From positions 1-6,113 of the forward strand of contig JAGVUH010000643.1 in the NCBI GenBank assembly GCA_019136395.1: a stretch of DNA of 6,113 bases, read 5' to 3'. Within the stretch, counting starts at the first letter, position 1; the number at the start of each line of letters is the position of its first letter. Below are positions 1 through 5,914 of the stretch, piece after piece. The notes under the pieces were generated by a model. It was not told the DNA's origin. It searched no databases and saw only the letters and a list, made by a program, of their open reading frames with translations. The DNA comes from Gammaproteobacteria bacterium (GTDB lineage Bacteria; Pseudomonadota; Gammaproteobacteria; Chromatiales; Chromatiaceae). A program made the position numbers and the translations under genes.

Positions 1-428
1 GCCCCGGGACGGACCTGGTTCAGGCCCACCCACAGGGCCTCGTGGGTCACCTGCACCAGGCGGCGGGCGAGGATCGAGGGCTCCCCGAGGCAGAACATCT
101 TGCTGGTGTCCCCGTGATAGCCATCCTTGATCACGGTGATGTCGATATTGACGATATCGCCCTTCTTGAGCTGCTTGTCGCCGGGGATGCCGTGACAGAC
201 CTGATGGTTGACCGAGGTGCAGATGGAACGGGGGAAGCCACGGTAGTTGAGGGGCGCGGGGATGGCCCCCTGGACCTTGACGATGTGGTCGTGGCACAGG
301 CGGTCGAGTTCATTGGTCGTCACCCCGGGGACCACGTGCTCGGCGACCATCTCTAGGACCTCCGCCGCCAGACGCCCGGCCTGGCGCATTTTCACGATCT
401 CGTCGGCGGTCTTGATGATTACGCTCAT
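1..428 (-). CDS. map: Methionine aminopeptidase type I, N-terminal part (cut by window edge)
   Basis: Cytosolic metalloenzyme that removes the initiator methionine from new proteins. Only the first 142 codons are present; the rest lies left of the window. The protein begins MSVIIKTADEIVKMRQAGRL and follows the E. coli enzyme closely throughout. Visible active-site residues are His79 (in CHGIPGD), Asp96 (in VNIDITV) and Asp107 (in HGDTSKMF), matching the E. coli substrate histidine and the first two metal-binding aspartates. The remaining ligands (His, Glu, Glu) would be in the missing part. The ATG at 428-426 is the only plausible start, because an in-frame TAG lies four codons upstream (440-438). 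No good Shine-Dalgarno precedes it. The gene is divergent from rpsB, the classical gammaproteobacterial arrangement, and the two must share the 429-754 control region. I could not place a convincing map promoter. Confidence 0.97.
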   Translation of the reverse strand, partial: MSVIIKTADEIVKMRQAGRLAAEVLEMVAEHVVPGVTTNELDRLCHDHIVKVQGAIPAPLNYRGFPRSICTSVNHQVCHGIPGDKQLKKGDIVNIDITVIKDGYHGDTSKMFCLGEPSILARRLVQVTHEALWVGLNQVRPG

Positions 429-497
429 GCTGAGGGACTACTTCCGCGGGAGGGGGGGTCGGAACGGGCCCCGGTGGGGCTGAAGACAGGCTTGAAA

Positions 498-527
498 TTG
501 CTCGAATCCTGAGCCCTATGGTATAAA
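498..527 (+). promoter_or_regulatory. Probable rpsB-tsf promoter with extended -10
   Basis: The sequence TGGTATAAA (519-527) is a TG-N extended -10 followed by TATAAA at 522-527. A weak -35 (TTGCTC, 498-503) sits 18 bp upstream. The stretch after the -10 is GC-rich (GCCGACCCC), as expected of a discriminator subject to stringent control. From memory, rpsB promoters of gammaproteobacteria are reported to have a conserved extended -10 and GC-rich discriminator, which this resembles. Transcription would start near 534, giving a leader of about 220 nt. Confidence 0.6.
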
Positions 528-533
528 AGCCGA

Positions 534-754
534 CCCCAGAACGGCAAACCGAATCGCCCCGGGCGAACGCGGCCCCGTCGGACTGGCCCCTGGCGCGCGA
601 CGCAGGTCTGTCGCGCCATTTTCCTGGCCTGGCGCAGCGCTGGGCCCCTATCGCCACACACGCCCCGTCACCGGGACAACCGGGTGCCCGCCCGCGCGGG
701 TCGTTGCCTGGGGAGGCGTGGAGGTTCAACCCAACGTCATCGAGGATTTCGCTC
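534..754 (+). promoter_or_regulatory. rpsB mRNA leader, candidate S2 autoregulatory region
   Basis: This non-coding stretch of about 220 nt lies between the inferred start site and the rpsB ATG. It contains a stem-loop: GCGCGAC (595-601) pairs with GTCGCGC (610-616) around the 8-nt loop GCAGGTCT, and the stem can extend through a bulge to TGG (591-593) with CCA. A 10-nt palindrome CCCGCGCGGG lies at 691-700. GAGGA at 742-746 is the rpsB ribosome binding site, 8 nt before the ATG. In E. coli, protein S2 represses rpsB-tsf through the leader mRNA. That this leader does the same is inferred from position and structure only. Confidence 0.45.
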
Positions 755-1501
755 ATGAGCCAAGTATCCATGCGGGACATGCTGGAGGCCGGTGTCCACT
801 TCGGTCACCAGACCCGCTACTGGAACCCCAAGATGGGGGCCTACATCTTCGGACAGCGCAACAAGATTCACATCGTCAATCTGGAAAAGACGCTGCCCCT
901 GTTCCGCGAGGCCCTGAATTTCCTGGGTACCCTGTCCGCCAATGGCGGCAAGGTCCTGTTCGTCGGCACCAAGCGCGCCGCCCGCGACGCGATTCGCGAG
1001 GAGGCCATCCGCTGCGGCATGCCCTTCGTCAATCATCGCTGGCTGGGTGGCATGCTGACCAACTTCAAGACCATCAAGCAGTCGATCAAGCGCCTCAAGG
1101 AACTGGAGGCCATGTTCGAGGATGGCAGCATCAGCCGCTTCAACAAGAAGGAGGCCCTCGGCCTGAGCCGCGAGAAGGAGAAGCTGGAGCTGAGCCTGGG
1201 CGGGATCAAGGAACTGGGCGGCCTGCCCGACGCCCTCTTCATCATCGACGTCGGCCATGAAAAGCTGGCCGTGACCGAGGCCAACAAGCTCGGTATCCCG
1301 GTGGTGGGGGTGGTGGACACCAACAATGACCCGGGTCCCATCGACTACGTCATCCCCGGCAACGACGACGCCATCCGCGCCGTGCGCCTCTACATTGCCG
1401 AGGCCGCCAACTCGGTCCTCGACGGTCGCCAGAGCGCCGCCGCCATGGCCGGCCGGGGCGACGAGTATATCGAGGCCGCCGGGTCCGCGGCCGCCGCCTG
1501 A
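755..1501 (+). CDS. rpsB: 30S ribosomal protein S2
   Basis: Essential small-subunit ribosomal protein, 248 aa here against 241 in E. coli. The N-terminal S2 signature [12 protein letters not shown] is at residues 7-18, followed by the conserved [20 protein letters not shown] (20-39). The helical insertion rich in Lys and Glu is at about 104-150. The second S2 signature runs from [13 protein letters not shown] (158-170) to LGIP (179-182), with [18 protein letters not shown] following. The C-terminus is a short Ala-rich tail. The ATG at 755 was chosen because it has GAGGA 8 nt upstream and matches the family N-terminus; the frame stays open upstream to an ATG at 704, which would add 17 unconserved residues. 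It is first gene of the operon with tsf, as in nearly all bacteria. Identity is secure. Confidence 0.98.
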   Translation: MSQVSMRDMLEAGVHFGHQTRYWNPKMGAYIFGQRNKIHIVNLEKTLPLFREALNFLGTLSANGGKVLFVGTKRAARDAIREEAIRCGMPFVNHRWLGGMLTNFKTIKQSIKRLKELEAMFEDGSISRFNKKEALGLSREKEKLELSLGGIKELGGLPDALFIIDVGHEKLAVTEANKLGIPVVGVVDTNNDPGPIDYVIPGNDDAIRAVRLYIAEAANSVLDGRQSAAAMAGRGDEYIEAAGSAAAA

Positions 1502-1528
1502 GGGTCGGGGGCCTGGCTCCCTGACCCC

Positions 1529-1577
1529 CGGACCCGGGTCCCGCCCGGGTCCGTCCCGGGCGGTTCGCCGCCCGGGA
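1529..1577 (+). repeat. Two adjoining perfect GC-rich hairpins between rpsB and tsf
   Basis: Stem A: CGGACCCGGG (1529-1538) pairs perfectly over 10 bp with CCCGGGTCCG (1544-1553), loop TCCCG. Stem B: TCCCGGGCGG (1554-1563) pairs perfectly over 10 bp with CCGCCCGGGA (1568-1577), loop TTCG. Stem B starts on the base after stem A ends, so the two could stack. Neither is followed by a T-tract, so a simple intrinsic terminator is unlikely. Attenuation, mRNA stabilisation or a pause between S2 and the more highly expressed EF-Ts are possible roles. Confidence 0.7.
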
Positions 1578-1598
1578 AACCCACCTGAACCCACTGTC

Positions 1599-1628
1599 AC
1601 GCCGCGGGCCCTGCGGGGCGCGCGGCGT
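1599..1628 (+). repeat. Third stem-loop just upstream of the tsf ribosome binding site
   Basis: ACGCCGCG (1599-1606) pairs perfectly with CGCGGCGT (1621-1628). Inside it, GCCC (1608-1611) pairs with GGGC (1616-1619) around a TGCG loop, separated from the outer stem by a G-G mismatch. The hairpin ends 17 nt before the tsf ribosome binding site (GGAGA, 1646-1650). No U-tract follows. It could insulate tsf translation or serve as a 3' stabiliser for a processed rpsB mRNA; the role is unknown. Confidence 0.6.
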
Positions 1629-1657
1629 TCACCTGTCAGTTTGCTGGAGAATCATTG

Positions 1658-2545
1658 ATGGAAATCACCGCCGCATTGGTCAAGGAGCTCAGAGAGCGCA
1701 CCGGGGCCGGCATGATGGAGTGCAAGAAGGCCCTGGTCGAGGCCCAGGGCGATATCGAGGCCGCCATCGAGGCCATGCGCAAGTCGGGCCAGGCCAAGGC
1801 CGCCAAGAAGGCCGGCCGTATCGCCGCCGACGGCGCCGTGGTCATCAAGGTCGCCGCCGACGGCAAGCGCGCCGTCCTGGTGGAGGTCAACAGCGAGACC
1901 GACTTCGTCGCCAAGGACGCCAACTTCGCCGCGTTCGCCGACGCCGTGGGCGAGGCGGCACTGGCCTGCGCCGTGGCCGATGTCGAGGACCTGGCGGCCC
2001 AGCCCCTGCGCGCCGGGGAGGCCACCACCATCGCCGAGGCCCGGGCGGCCCTGATCGCCAAGATTGGCGAGAACATCCAGATCCGTCGCCTGGTCCGATT
2101 CGAGGATGTCCAGGGCCAGCTTCACGCCTATCGCCACGGGGTGCGCATCGGCGTGCTGGTGGAGATGGAGGGCGGCACCCCTGAGCTGGGCAAGGATATC
2201 GCCATGCACGTGGCCGCCACCAACCCCCTGTGCGTCAGCGCCGAGCAGGTCCCCGCCGCGGCCCTGGAGAAGGAGAAGGAGATCTTCCGCGCCCAGGCCC
2301 TGGAGAGCGGCAAGCCGGCGGAGATGGTCGAGAAGATCATCGGCGGCCGGGTGCGCAAGTACCTGGAAGAGGTGACCCTCCACGGCCAGGCCTTCGTCAA
2401 GGATGCCGAGACCACCGTCGAGAAGCTCCTGGAGCGCGCCGGCGCCAAGGTCCGCCGCTTCGCCCGGGTCGAGGTGGGCGAGGGTATCGAGAAGAAGCAG
2501 GAGAACTTCGCCGACGAGGTCATGGCCCAGGTGCGCGGTAACTAA
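1658..2545 (+). CDS. tsf: Translation elongation factor Ts
   Basis: Guanine nucleotide exchange factor that releases GDP from EF-Tu. The protein has 295 aa against 283 in E. coli. The N-terminal UBA-like domain contains [20 protein letters not shown] (13-32). The EF-Tu-contacting motif is ETDFVAKD (80-87), whose Asp82-Phe83 match the Asp-Phe pair of E. coli EF-Ts that destabilises the Mg-binding site of EF-Tu. The core dimerisation domain includes [11 protein letters not shown] and the C-terminal region [21 protein letters not shown] and [16 protein letters not shown]. The ATG at 1658 is preferred because GGAGA lies 7 nt upstream; the adjacent in-frame TTG at 1655 would add only one residue. 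It follows rpsB after a structured 156-nt gap with no promoter that I could recognise, so it is probably cotranscribed with rpsB. Confidence 0.98.
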   Translation: MEITAALVKELRERTGAGMMECKKALVEAQGDIEAAIEAMRKSGQAKAAKKAGRIAADGAVVIKVAADGKRAVLVEVNSETDFVAKDANFAAFADAVGEAALACAVADVEDLAAQPLRAGEATTIAEARAALIAKIGENIQIRRLVRFEDVQGQLHAYRHGVRIGVLVEMEGGTPELGKDIAMHVAATNPLCVSAEQVPAAALEKEKEIFRAQALESGKPAEMVEKIIGGRVRKYLEEVTLHGQAFVKDAETTVEKLLERAGAKVRRFARVEVGEGIEKKQENFADEVMAQVRGN

Positions 2546-2628
2546 GAAACTTTCCATTGATTAGTTCCCGAACTGAGAGAGCCCCTTCGGGCGCAAGTCG
2601 GTAACTGGATCATGGGTACCCGTCCGGA

Positions 2629-2675
2629 CCCCCTCTCCCTAACCCTCGCCCGCCCGGGGGGAGGGGGCAAGAGAG
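2629..2675. repeat. REP-like palindromic element
   Basis: The stretch starts CCCCCTCTCCCTAACCCTCG and continues through a G-run to GAGGGGGCAAGAGAG. CCCTC (2643-2647) pairs with GAGGG (2661-2665), continued after one mismatch by CCC/GGG. An alternative pairing joins CCCCCTC (2629-2635) to GAGGGGG (2661-2667). The pattern CCCTCTCCCTAACCCTC-palindrome-GAGGG is typical of dispersed extragenic palindromes in many proteobacterial genomes; on the opposite strand it can read as a Pro-Ser-Pro-Arg-Ala-Gly-Glu-Gly peptide, a familiar mark of such repeats. Whether it recurs in this genome cannot be seen here. Confidence 0.55.
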
Positions 2676-2826
2676 TCAGCACCTTGTGCCGTCAAAGCCT
2701 TCCTGGGGCGCGAGGGTTCTGAACCCATACGCTCATGGACGTCATCTTTAGGCCCGGAGGCGGCGGGCCACTCCGCTGCCGCGCCGGAAGCATCCTGCCC
2801 TCCCAAACCCAGGCCCTTCCAGGCTC

Positions 2827-2850
2827 CCCCAGGCCCCCCTTGGCCTGGGG
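2827..2850. repeat. Perfect 9-bp inverted repeat upstream of pyrH
   Basis: CCCCAGGCC (2827-2835) and GGCCTGGGG (2842-2850) form a perfect 9-bp stem around the 6-nt loop CCCCTT. Neither strand has a T-tract after the stem. It sits about 45 bp upstream of the presumed pyrH -10 element and might be a pause or processing site for tsf read-through transcripts, or a site without function. Confidence 0.5.
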
Positions 2851-2894
2851 CTGGCATGGGAGGGCGAGGGTGCCGAAAACTTACGGGCGTTGGG

Positions 2895-2902
2895 TATACA
2901 AT
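2895..2902 (+). promoter_or_regulatory. Probable -10 element of a pyrH-frr promoter
   Basis: TATACAAT at 2895-2902 contains TACAAT (five of six matches to TATAAT) and is an AT-rich island in very GC-rich DNA, 32 nt before the pyrH GTG. No good -35 hexamer is present 16-18 bp upstream; the nearest sequence is TGCCGAAAAC at 2871-2880. The call rests on the -10 alone, on position, and on the long gap after tsf. Confidence 0.4.
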
Positions 2903-2934
2903 GACGCCCCTCATTCCCGGTCAGAGGTCTGCCT

Positions 2935-3657
2935 GTGTCACAACCAGCCTATCGGCGCATCCTGCTCAAGCTTAGCGGTGAGGCCCTCATGGGCTCCGGC
3001 CAGTTCGGCATCGACCCCCAGGTCATGGCCCGGCTGGCGGCGGAGGTCAAGGGGCTGCGGGACGCCGGGGTCCAGGTGGCGCTGGTCGTCGGGGGTGGCA
3101 ACATCTTCCGCGGCGCGGGCCTGGCGGGGGCGGGCATGGACCGGGTCACCGGCGACCAGATGGGCATGCTGGCCACGGTCATGAACGCCCTGGCCATGCA
3201 GGATGCCCTGGAGCGTATCGGGGCTAGCACCCGCGTTATGTCCGCCCTGCGCATCAATCAGGTGTGCGAGGACTTCATCCGTCGCCGCGCCATCCGTCAC
3301 CTGGAGGTGGGGCATGTGGTCATCTTCGCCGCCGGTACCGGCAACCCCTTCTTCACCACCGACTCGGCGGCCAGCCTGCGGGCGGTGGAGATCGGCGCGG
3401 AGTTGCTGATCAAGGCCACCCAGGTCGATGGCGTCTATTCCGCCGATCCCAAGAAGGACCCGACGGCGGCCTTCTACCCCCGCCTGAGCTACGACCAGGC
3501 CCTGCGGGAGAACCTGCAGGTGATGGACACTACCGCCATCGTCCTCTGCCGGGACAACCGCATCCCCATTCGCGTCATGAACATCCACCAACCCGGGGCC
3601 CTGATGCGCCTGATCGAGGGCGAGGCCATCGGTTCCCTGGTCGAGAGCGGAGACTGA
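2935..3657 (+). CDS. pyrH: Uridylate kinase (UMP kinase)
   Basis: Cytosolic enzyme that phosphorylates UMP to UDP with ATP, in pyrimidine nucleotide synthesis; the bacterial type is a hexameric amino acid kinase fold, usually activated by GTP and inhibited by UTP. The protein has 240 aa (E. coli 241). Motifs in order: the nucleotide-binding KLSGEAL (12-18), GGGN (53-56), [20 protein letters not shown] (69-88), the UMP-contacting [12 protein letters not shown] (132-143), KATQVDGVY (160-168) and DPKKDP (171-176). The start is GTG, not ATG: GTG TCA CAA matches the family N-terminus and has AGAGGT (2923-2928) 6 nt upstream. It is followed after 12 nt by frr, so the two are translationally close. 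It probably has its own promoter near 2895 as well as read-through from tsf. Confidence 0.98.
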   Translation: MSQPAYRRILLKLSGEALMGSGQFGIDPQVMARLAAEVKGLRDAGVQVALVVGGGNIFRGAGLAGAGMDRVTGDQMGMLATVMNALAMQDALERIGASTRVMSALRINQVCEDFIRRRAIRHLEVGHVVIFAAGTGNPFFTTDSAASLRAVEIGAELLIKATQVDGVYSADPKKDPTAAFYPRLSYDQALRENLQVMDTTAIVLCRDNRIPIRVMNIHQPGALMRLIEGEAIGSLVESGD

Positions 3658-3669
3658 GAGGAAGCTGAG

Positions 3670-4227
3670 ATGATCAACGATGTCACCAAGGACGCCGAAG
3701 GGCGCATGGCCAAGAGCGTCGAGGCCCTGCGCCTGGAGCTGGTCAAGATCCGCACCGGCCGCGCCCACCCCTCCCTCCTGGACCACATTCGCGTCAACTA
3801 TTACGGCAACGAGGTGCCCATCAAGCAGGTGGCCAACGTCACCGCCGAGGATGCCCGCACCCTGGCGGTGGCCCCCTGGGAAAAGAGCATGATCTCGGCG
3901 GTGGAAAAGGCCATTCTCCAGTCCGATCTGGGCCTCAACCCCAATACCGCCGGCAATGTGATCCGGGTGCCCATCCCCCCCCTGACCGAGGAGCGTCGTC
4001 GCGACCTGATCAAGGTGGCGCGGGCCGAGGCCGAGCAGGGGCGGGTCGCCATCCGCAACATCCGCCGCGAGGCCAACAATGAATTCAAGGAGATGATCAA
4101 GGAGAAGATGATCTCGGAGGACGATGAGCGGCGGGGTCAGGAACTGGTCCAGAAGCTCACCGACAAGTATGTCAAGGAGGTTGACCTGGTCCTGGAGGAG
4201 AAGGAAAAGGACCTGATGGCCATCTGA
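3670..4227 (+). CDS. frr: Ribosome recycling factor
   Basis: Splits post-termination ribosomes together with EF-G so that subunits can be reused. The protein has exactly 185 aa, as in E. coli. It begins [20 protein letters not shown]; the first helix includes [13 protein letters not shown] (26-38), the small beta domain includes [14 protein letters not shown] and AEDARTLAV (59-67), and SDLGLNPN (85-92) with [13 protein letters not shown] (98-110) leads back to the three-helix bundle. Arg132, in [12 protein letters not shown], corresponds to the conserved Arg132 needed for ribosome binding in E. coli. GAGGAA (3658-3663), placed directly after the pyrH stop, is the ribosome binding site 6 nt from the ATG. 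The gene is intact and its context is standard. Confidence 0.98.
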   Translation: MINDVTKDAEGRMAKSVEALRLELVKIRTGRAHPSLLDHIRVNYYGNEVPIKQVANVTAEDARTLAVAPWEKSMISAVEKAILQSDLGLNPNTAGNVIRVPIPPLTEERRRDLIKVARAEAEQGRVAIRNIRREANNEFKEMIKEKMISEDDERRGQELVQKLTDKYVKEVDLVLEEKEKDLMAI

Positions 4228-4237
4228 GGCCAGGCAC

Positions 4238-4317
4238 GTCCGACCCCAATCCCGTCTGGCTCCAGCGCTGTCCGATCCCAGCGTCGTCCGACCCCGGTTC
4301 CCTCCGACCCCAGCCCC
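4238..4317 (+). repeat. Five-unit degenerate 16-bp tandem repeat between frr and uppS
   Basis: Five consecutive 16-bp units are visible. At 4238: GTCCGACCCCAATCCC. At 4254: GTCTGGCTCCAGCGCT. At 4270: GTCCGATCCCAGCGTC. At 4286: GTCCGACCCCGGTTCC. At 4302: CTCCGACCCCAGCCCC. The core is GTCCGACCCC, with the second unit the most diverged (7 of 10 core matches). Phasing is exact, without indels. The array fills most of the 113-nt spacer and ends 23 nt before the uppS ATG. It has no stop-free conserved frame tied to a gene, so it looks like a minisatellite rather than coding sequence. Confidence 0.75.
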
Positions 4318-4340
4318 GCCACCGAGGACGTTTGAGGCCC

Positions 4341-5070
4341 ATGGCAACACCCCCGAATGGCGCCCCGACCGTGGGTAACATCCCCCGCCACGTGGCCATC
4401 ATCATGGATGGCAATGGCCGCTGGGCCCGCGCCCGCTACCTGCCCCGGGGCGCCGGGCACCGCGCCGGGGTCAAGAGCGTCCGGGCCGTGGTCGAGGAGG
4501 CCATTCGACTGGGGGTGCCTGCGCTCGGAGGTGAAAAAGCTCCAGGAGCAGGGCGGACGGCTGCGGGTGATCGGGGACCTCGCCGCCTTTCCCGAACGCC
4601 TGCGCCAGGAGATTGTCGAGGCCGAGGCGGCGACGGCGGTCAATACCAAAATTATCCTCCAGATCGCCGCCAATTATGGTGGACGCTGGGACCTGACCCA
4701 GGCGGCCCGTCGCCTCGCCCGGGAGGTGGCCGCCGGCCATCTCGACCCCGAGGGCATCGACGAGGGCCATCTGGCGGCCGGCCTCGCCACCAGCGGTCTG
4801 CCCGACCCGGATCTCTTCATCCGCACCGGGGGGGAGCAGCGGCTGAGCAACTATCTGCTCTGGCAATCCGCCTACGCCGAGCTCTATTTCACCGATATCA
4901 AGTGGCCGGACTTCGGGGCCGCGGCCTTCGCCGCGGCCATCGCCGATTATGGCCGGCGCCAGCGCCGTTTCGGCCAGACCTCCGAGCAAGTGGCCGGGGC
5001 CAAGGGTCCCGCCGCCGAGGTGGGGCCTGAATCGCCCCATGACCCGGATCGGACCTGGTCCCCGGCCTGA
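4341..5070 (+). pseudogene. uppS: Undecaprenyl diphosphate synthase, disrupted by internal deletion and frameshift
   Basis: The normal enzyme adds eight isopentenyl units to farnesyl diphosphate to make the C55 lipid carrier for peptidoglycan. The first part, from ATG 4341, reads normally: [20 protein letters not shown] with catalytic Asp23, then [14 protein letters not shown] and IRLGV (ending 4517). The frame then goes wrong. The downstream part resumes in another frame at LRSEVKKL (4519 on), then [27 protein letters not shown] (Arg 4822-4824, Glu 4834-4836, Arg 4840-4842) and [15 protein letters not shown], to TGA at 5068-5070. Aligned with E. coli UppS, 29 residues plus 2 nt (about 89 bp) are absent. 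They would carry the LTLYAFSSENWxRP segment, including Ser71, Asn74, Trp75, Arg77 and Glu81 of the E. coli enzyme. Without them no active enzyme is expected. The original frame 0 runs on to 5030 as unrelated sequence. No other damage is seen, so the lesion is recent or artefactual. Confidence 0.88.
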
Positions 5071-5080
5071 ACGGGTTGCC

Positions 5081-5914
5081 ATGCCCCTGACCAGCCTGCA
5101 GCGCCGGGTCCTCACGGCCTCCTTGCTCGCCCCCGCCGCGATTTTGGCGGTGCTGTTCCTGCCCGGGCCCGCCTTCGCCGTCGCTTTGGGCCTGATCCTG
5201 CTCGGGGCGGGCTGGGAATGGTCGGCCCTGGCCGGCTTGACCACCCCGGCAACCCGGCTGGCCTATCTCGCCCTCCTCGGCGCGACCCTGCTCCTGCTGC
5301 AGACGTTCCTGCTCCCCGCCGGCCGGGTGGGGCTGCTGGTCCTGGTCAGCCTCGGCTGGTGGCTGTTGGCGGTAGGCCTTTTCCGCCTGCGCGCGATCGT
5401 CCCGGCAAGCCGCCCGGCCTCGCTGGTCCTGGTGGCGGGGCTGGTCATCCTCGGCACCGCCTGGCTCGCCATCAGCCACCTCCATCAGGCCTCCCCCCGG
5501 GGGCCGGCCCTGGTCCTCTTCCTGCTCCTGCTCATCTGGACCGCCGACATCGCCGCCTTCTTCACCGGCCGGCGGTGGGGGAAGGCCAAGCTGGCCCCGG
5601 TCCTGAGTCCGGGCAAGACCTGGGCGGGGGTCCAAGGCGCCGCGGTGGGTGCGGCCGCCCTCGGCCTAGCCCTGGGGCTCTGGCTGGGGCTGCCCCCCCC
5701 CGCCCTGCTCGGGGCCCTGGTCCTGTGTCTGATGACGGCCCTCATCTCGGTGGTGGGGGACCTCTTCGAGAGCCTACTCAAGCGCCGGCGGGGCCTCAAG
5801 GACTCCGGCCGCCTCCTGCCGGGCCACGGTGGTCTCCTCGATCGCATCGACAGCCTCCTCGCCGCGTCCCCCTTCTTCGTTCTTGGACTCATCTGGTTGG
5901 GGGTGACGCCGTGA
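5081..5914 (+). CDS. cdsA: Phosphatidate cytidylyltransferase (CDP-diglyceride synthase)
   Basis: Inner-membrane enzyme that makes CDP-diacylglycerol from phosphatidic acid and CTP, the branch point for phospholipids. The protein has 277 aa (E. coli 285). It is strongly hydrophobic, with about seven or eight membrane segments, for example at residues 11-45, 61-79, 83-101, 113-133, 143-160, 184-204 and 207-225. Conserved cytoplasmic motifs are WTADIAAFFTGRRWGKAK (153-170), LSPGKTW (175-181) and the full family signature starting SLLKRRRGLKDSG (231-243) and ending PGHGGLLDRID (247-257). The ATG at 5081 gives the family N-terminus (MPLTSLQRRVLTASLL), 10 nt after the uppS-frame stop; the Shine-Dalgarno is weak (GGGTT), suggesting coupling to uppS translation. 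The frame is open upstream to 4949 inside uppS, which is rejected. The last codons (IWLGVTP, stop 5912-5914) form the first unit of the 35-bp repeat. Confidence 0.97.
   Translation: MPLTSLQRRVLTASLLAPAAILAVLFLPGPAFAVALGLILLGAGWEWSALAGLTTPATRLAYLALLGATLLLLQTFLLPAGRVGLLVLVSLGWWLLAVGLFRLRAIVPASRPASLVLVAGLVILGTAWLAISHLHQASPRGPALVLFLLLLIWTADIAAFFTGRRWGKAKLAPVLSPGKTWAGVQGAAVGAAALGLALGLWLGLPPPALLGALVLCLMTALISVVGDLFESLLKRRRGLKDSGRLLPGHGGLLDRIDSLLAASPFFVLGLIWLGVTP

Larger units (their letters stand above)
2546..2934. other. 389-nt intergenic region between tsf and pyrH, no gene seen
   Basis: No open frame here looks like a protein; those present have no recognisable family and arise from GC bias and the palindromes. 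The region holds a weak hairpin after tsf (GCCC 2581-2584 with GGGC 2589-2592, no T-tract), a REP-like element near 2629-2675, short inverted repeats GGGTTC-T-GAACCC (2714-2726) and GGCCCG/CGGGCC (2751-2769), a 9-bp hairpin at 2827-2850 and a probable promoter just before pyrH. It separates the rpsB-tsf unit from the pyrH-frr unit. Base composition resembles other GC-rich spacers in this window. Confidence 0.6.

Noticed and set aside
492..527. TTGAAA (492-497) as -35 for the rpsB promoter
   Set aside because: It would leave a 24-bp spacer to TATAAA, too long for sigma-70; the TTGCTC at 18 bp plus the extended -10 is a better fit.
1652..2557. 301-codon minus-strand frame opposite tsf, and a similar one at 737-1600 opposite rpsB
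   Set aside because: Both are GC-bias shadows of secure genes, with no recognisable family, ribosome binding site or sensible composition.
2581..2592. Intrinsic terminator after tsf
   Set aside because: The stem is only 4 bp and no T-tract follows, so it does not meet the usual pattern.
2639..2914. 91-codon minus-strand frame in the tsf-pyrH gap
   Set aside because: Its C-terminus is the read-through of the REP-like palindrome and the rest is palindromic, Gly/Pro/Ala-rich sequence without family resemblance.
4332..4340. TTG at 4332 as the uppS start
   Set aside because: It adds three unconserved residues and has a ribosome binding site only 3 nt away; the ATG at 4341 is simpler.
2938..4350. 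Open frame of 470 codons on the minus strand opposite pyrH and frr
   Set aside because: It mirrors two clearly conserved genes, is low-complexity (rich in Gly, Asp, Leu, His) and is explained by high GC codon bias.
4500..4540. Programmed ribosomal frameshifting to rescue uppS
   Set aside because: A frameshift could join the halves but could not restore the missing catalytic segment, and no slippery heptamer with a structured stimulator stands out at the junction.
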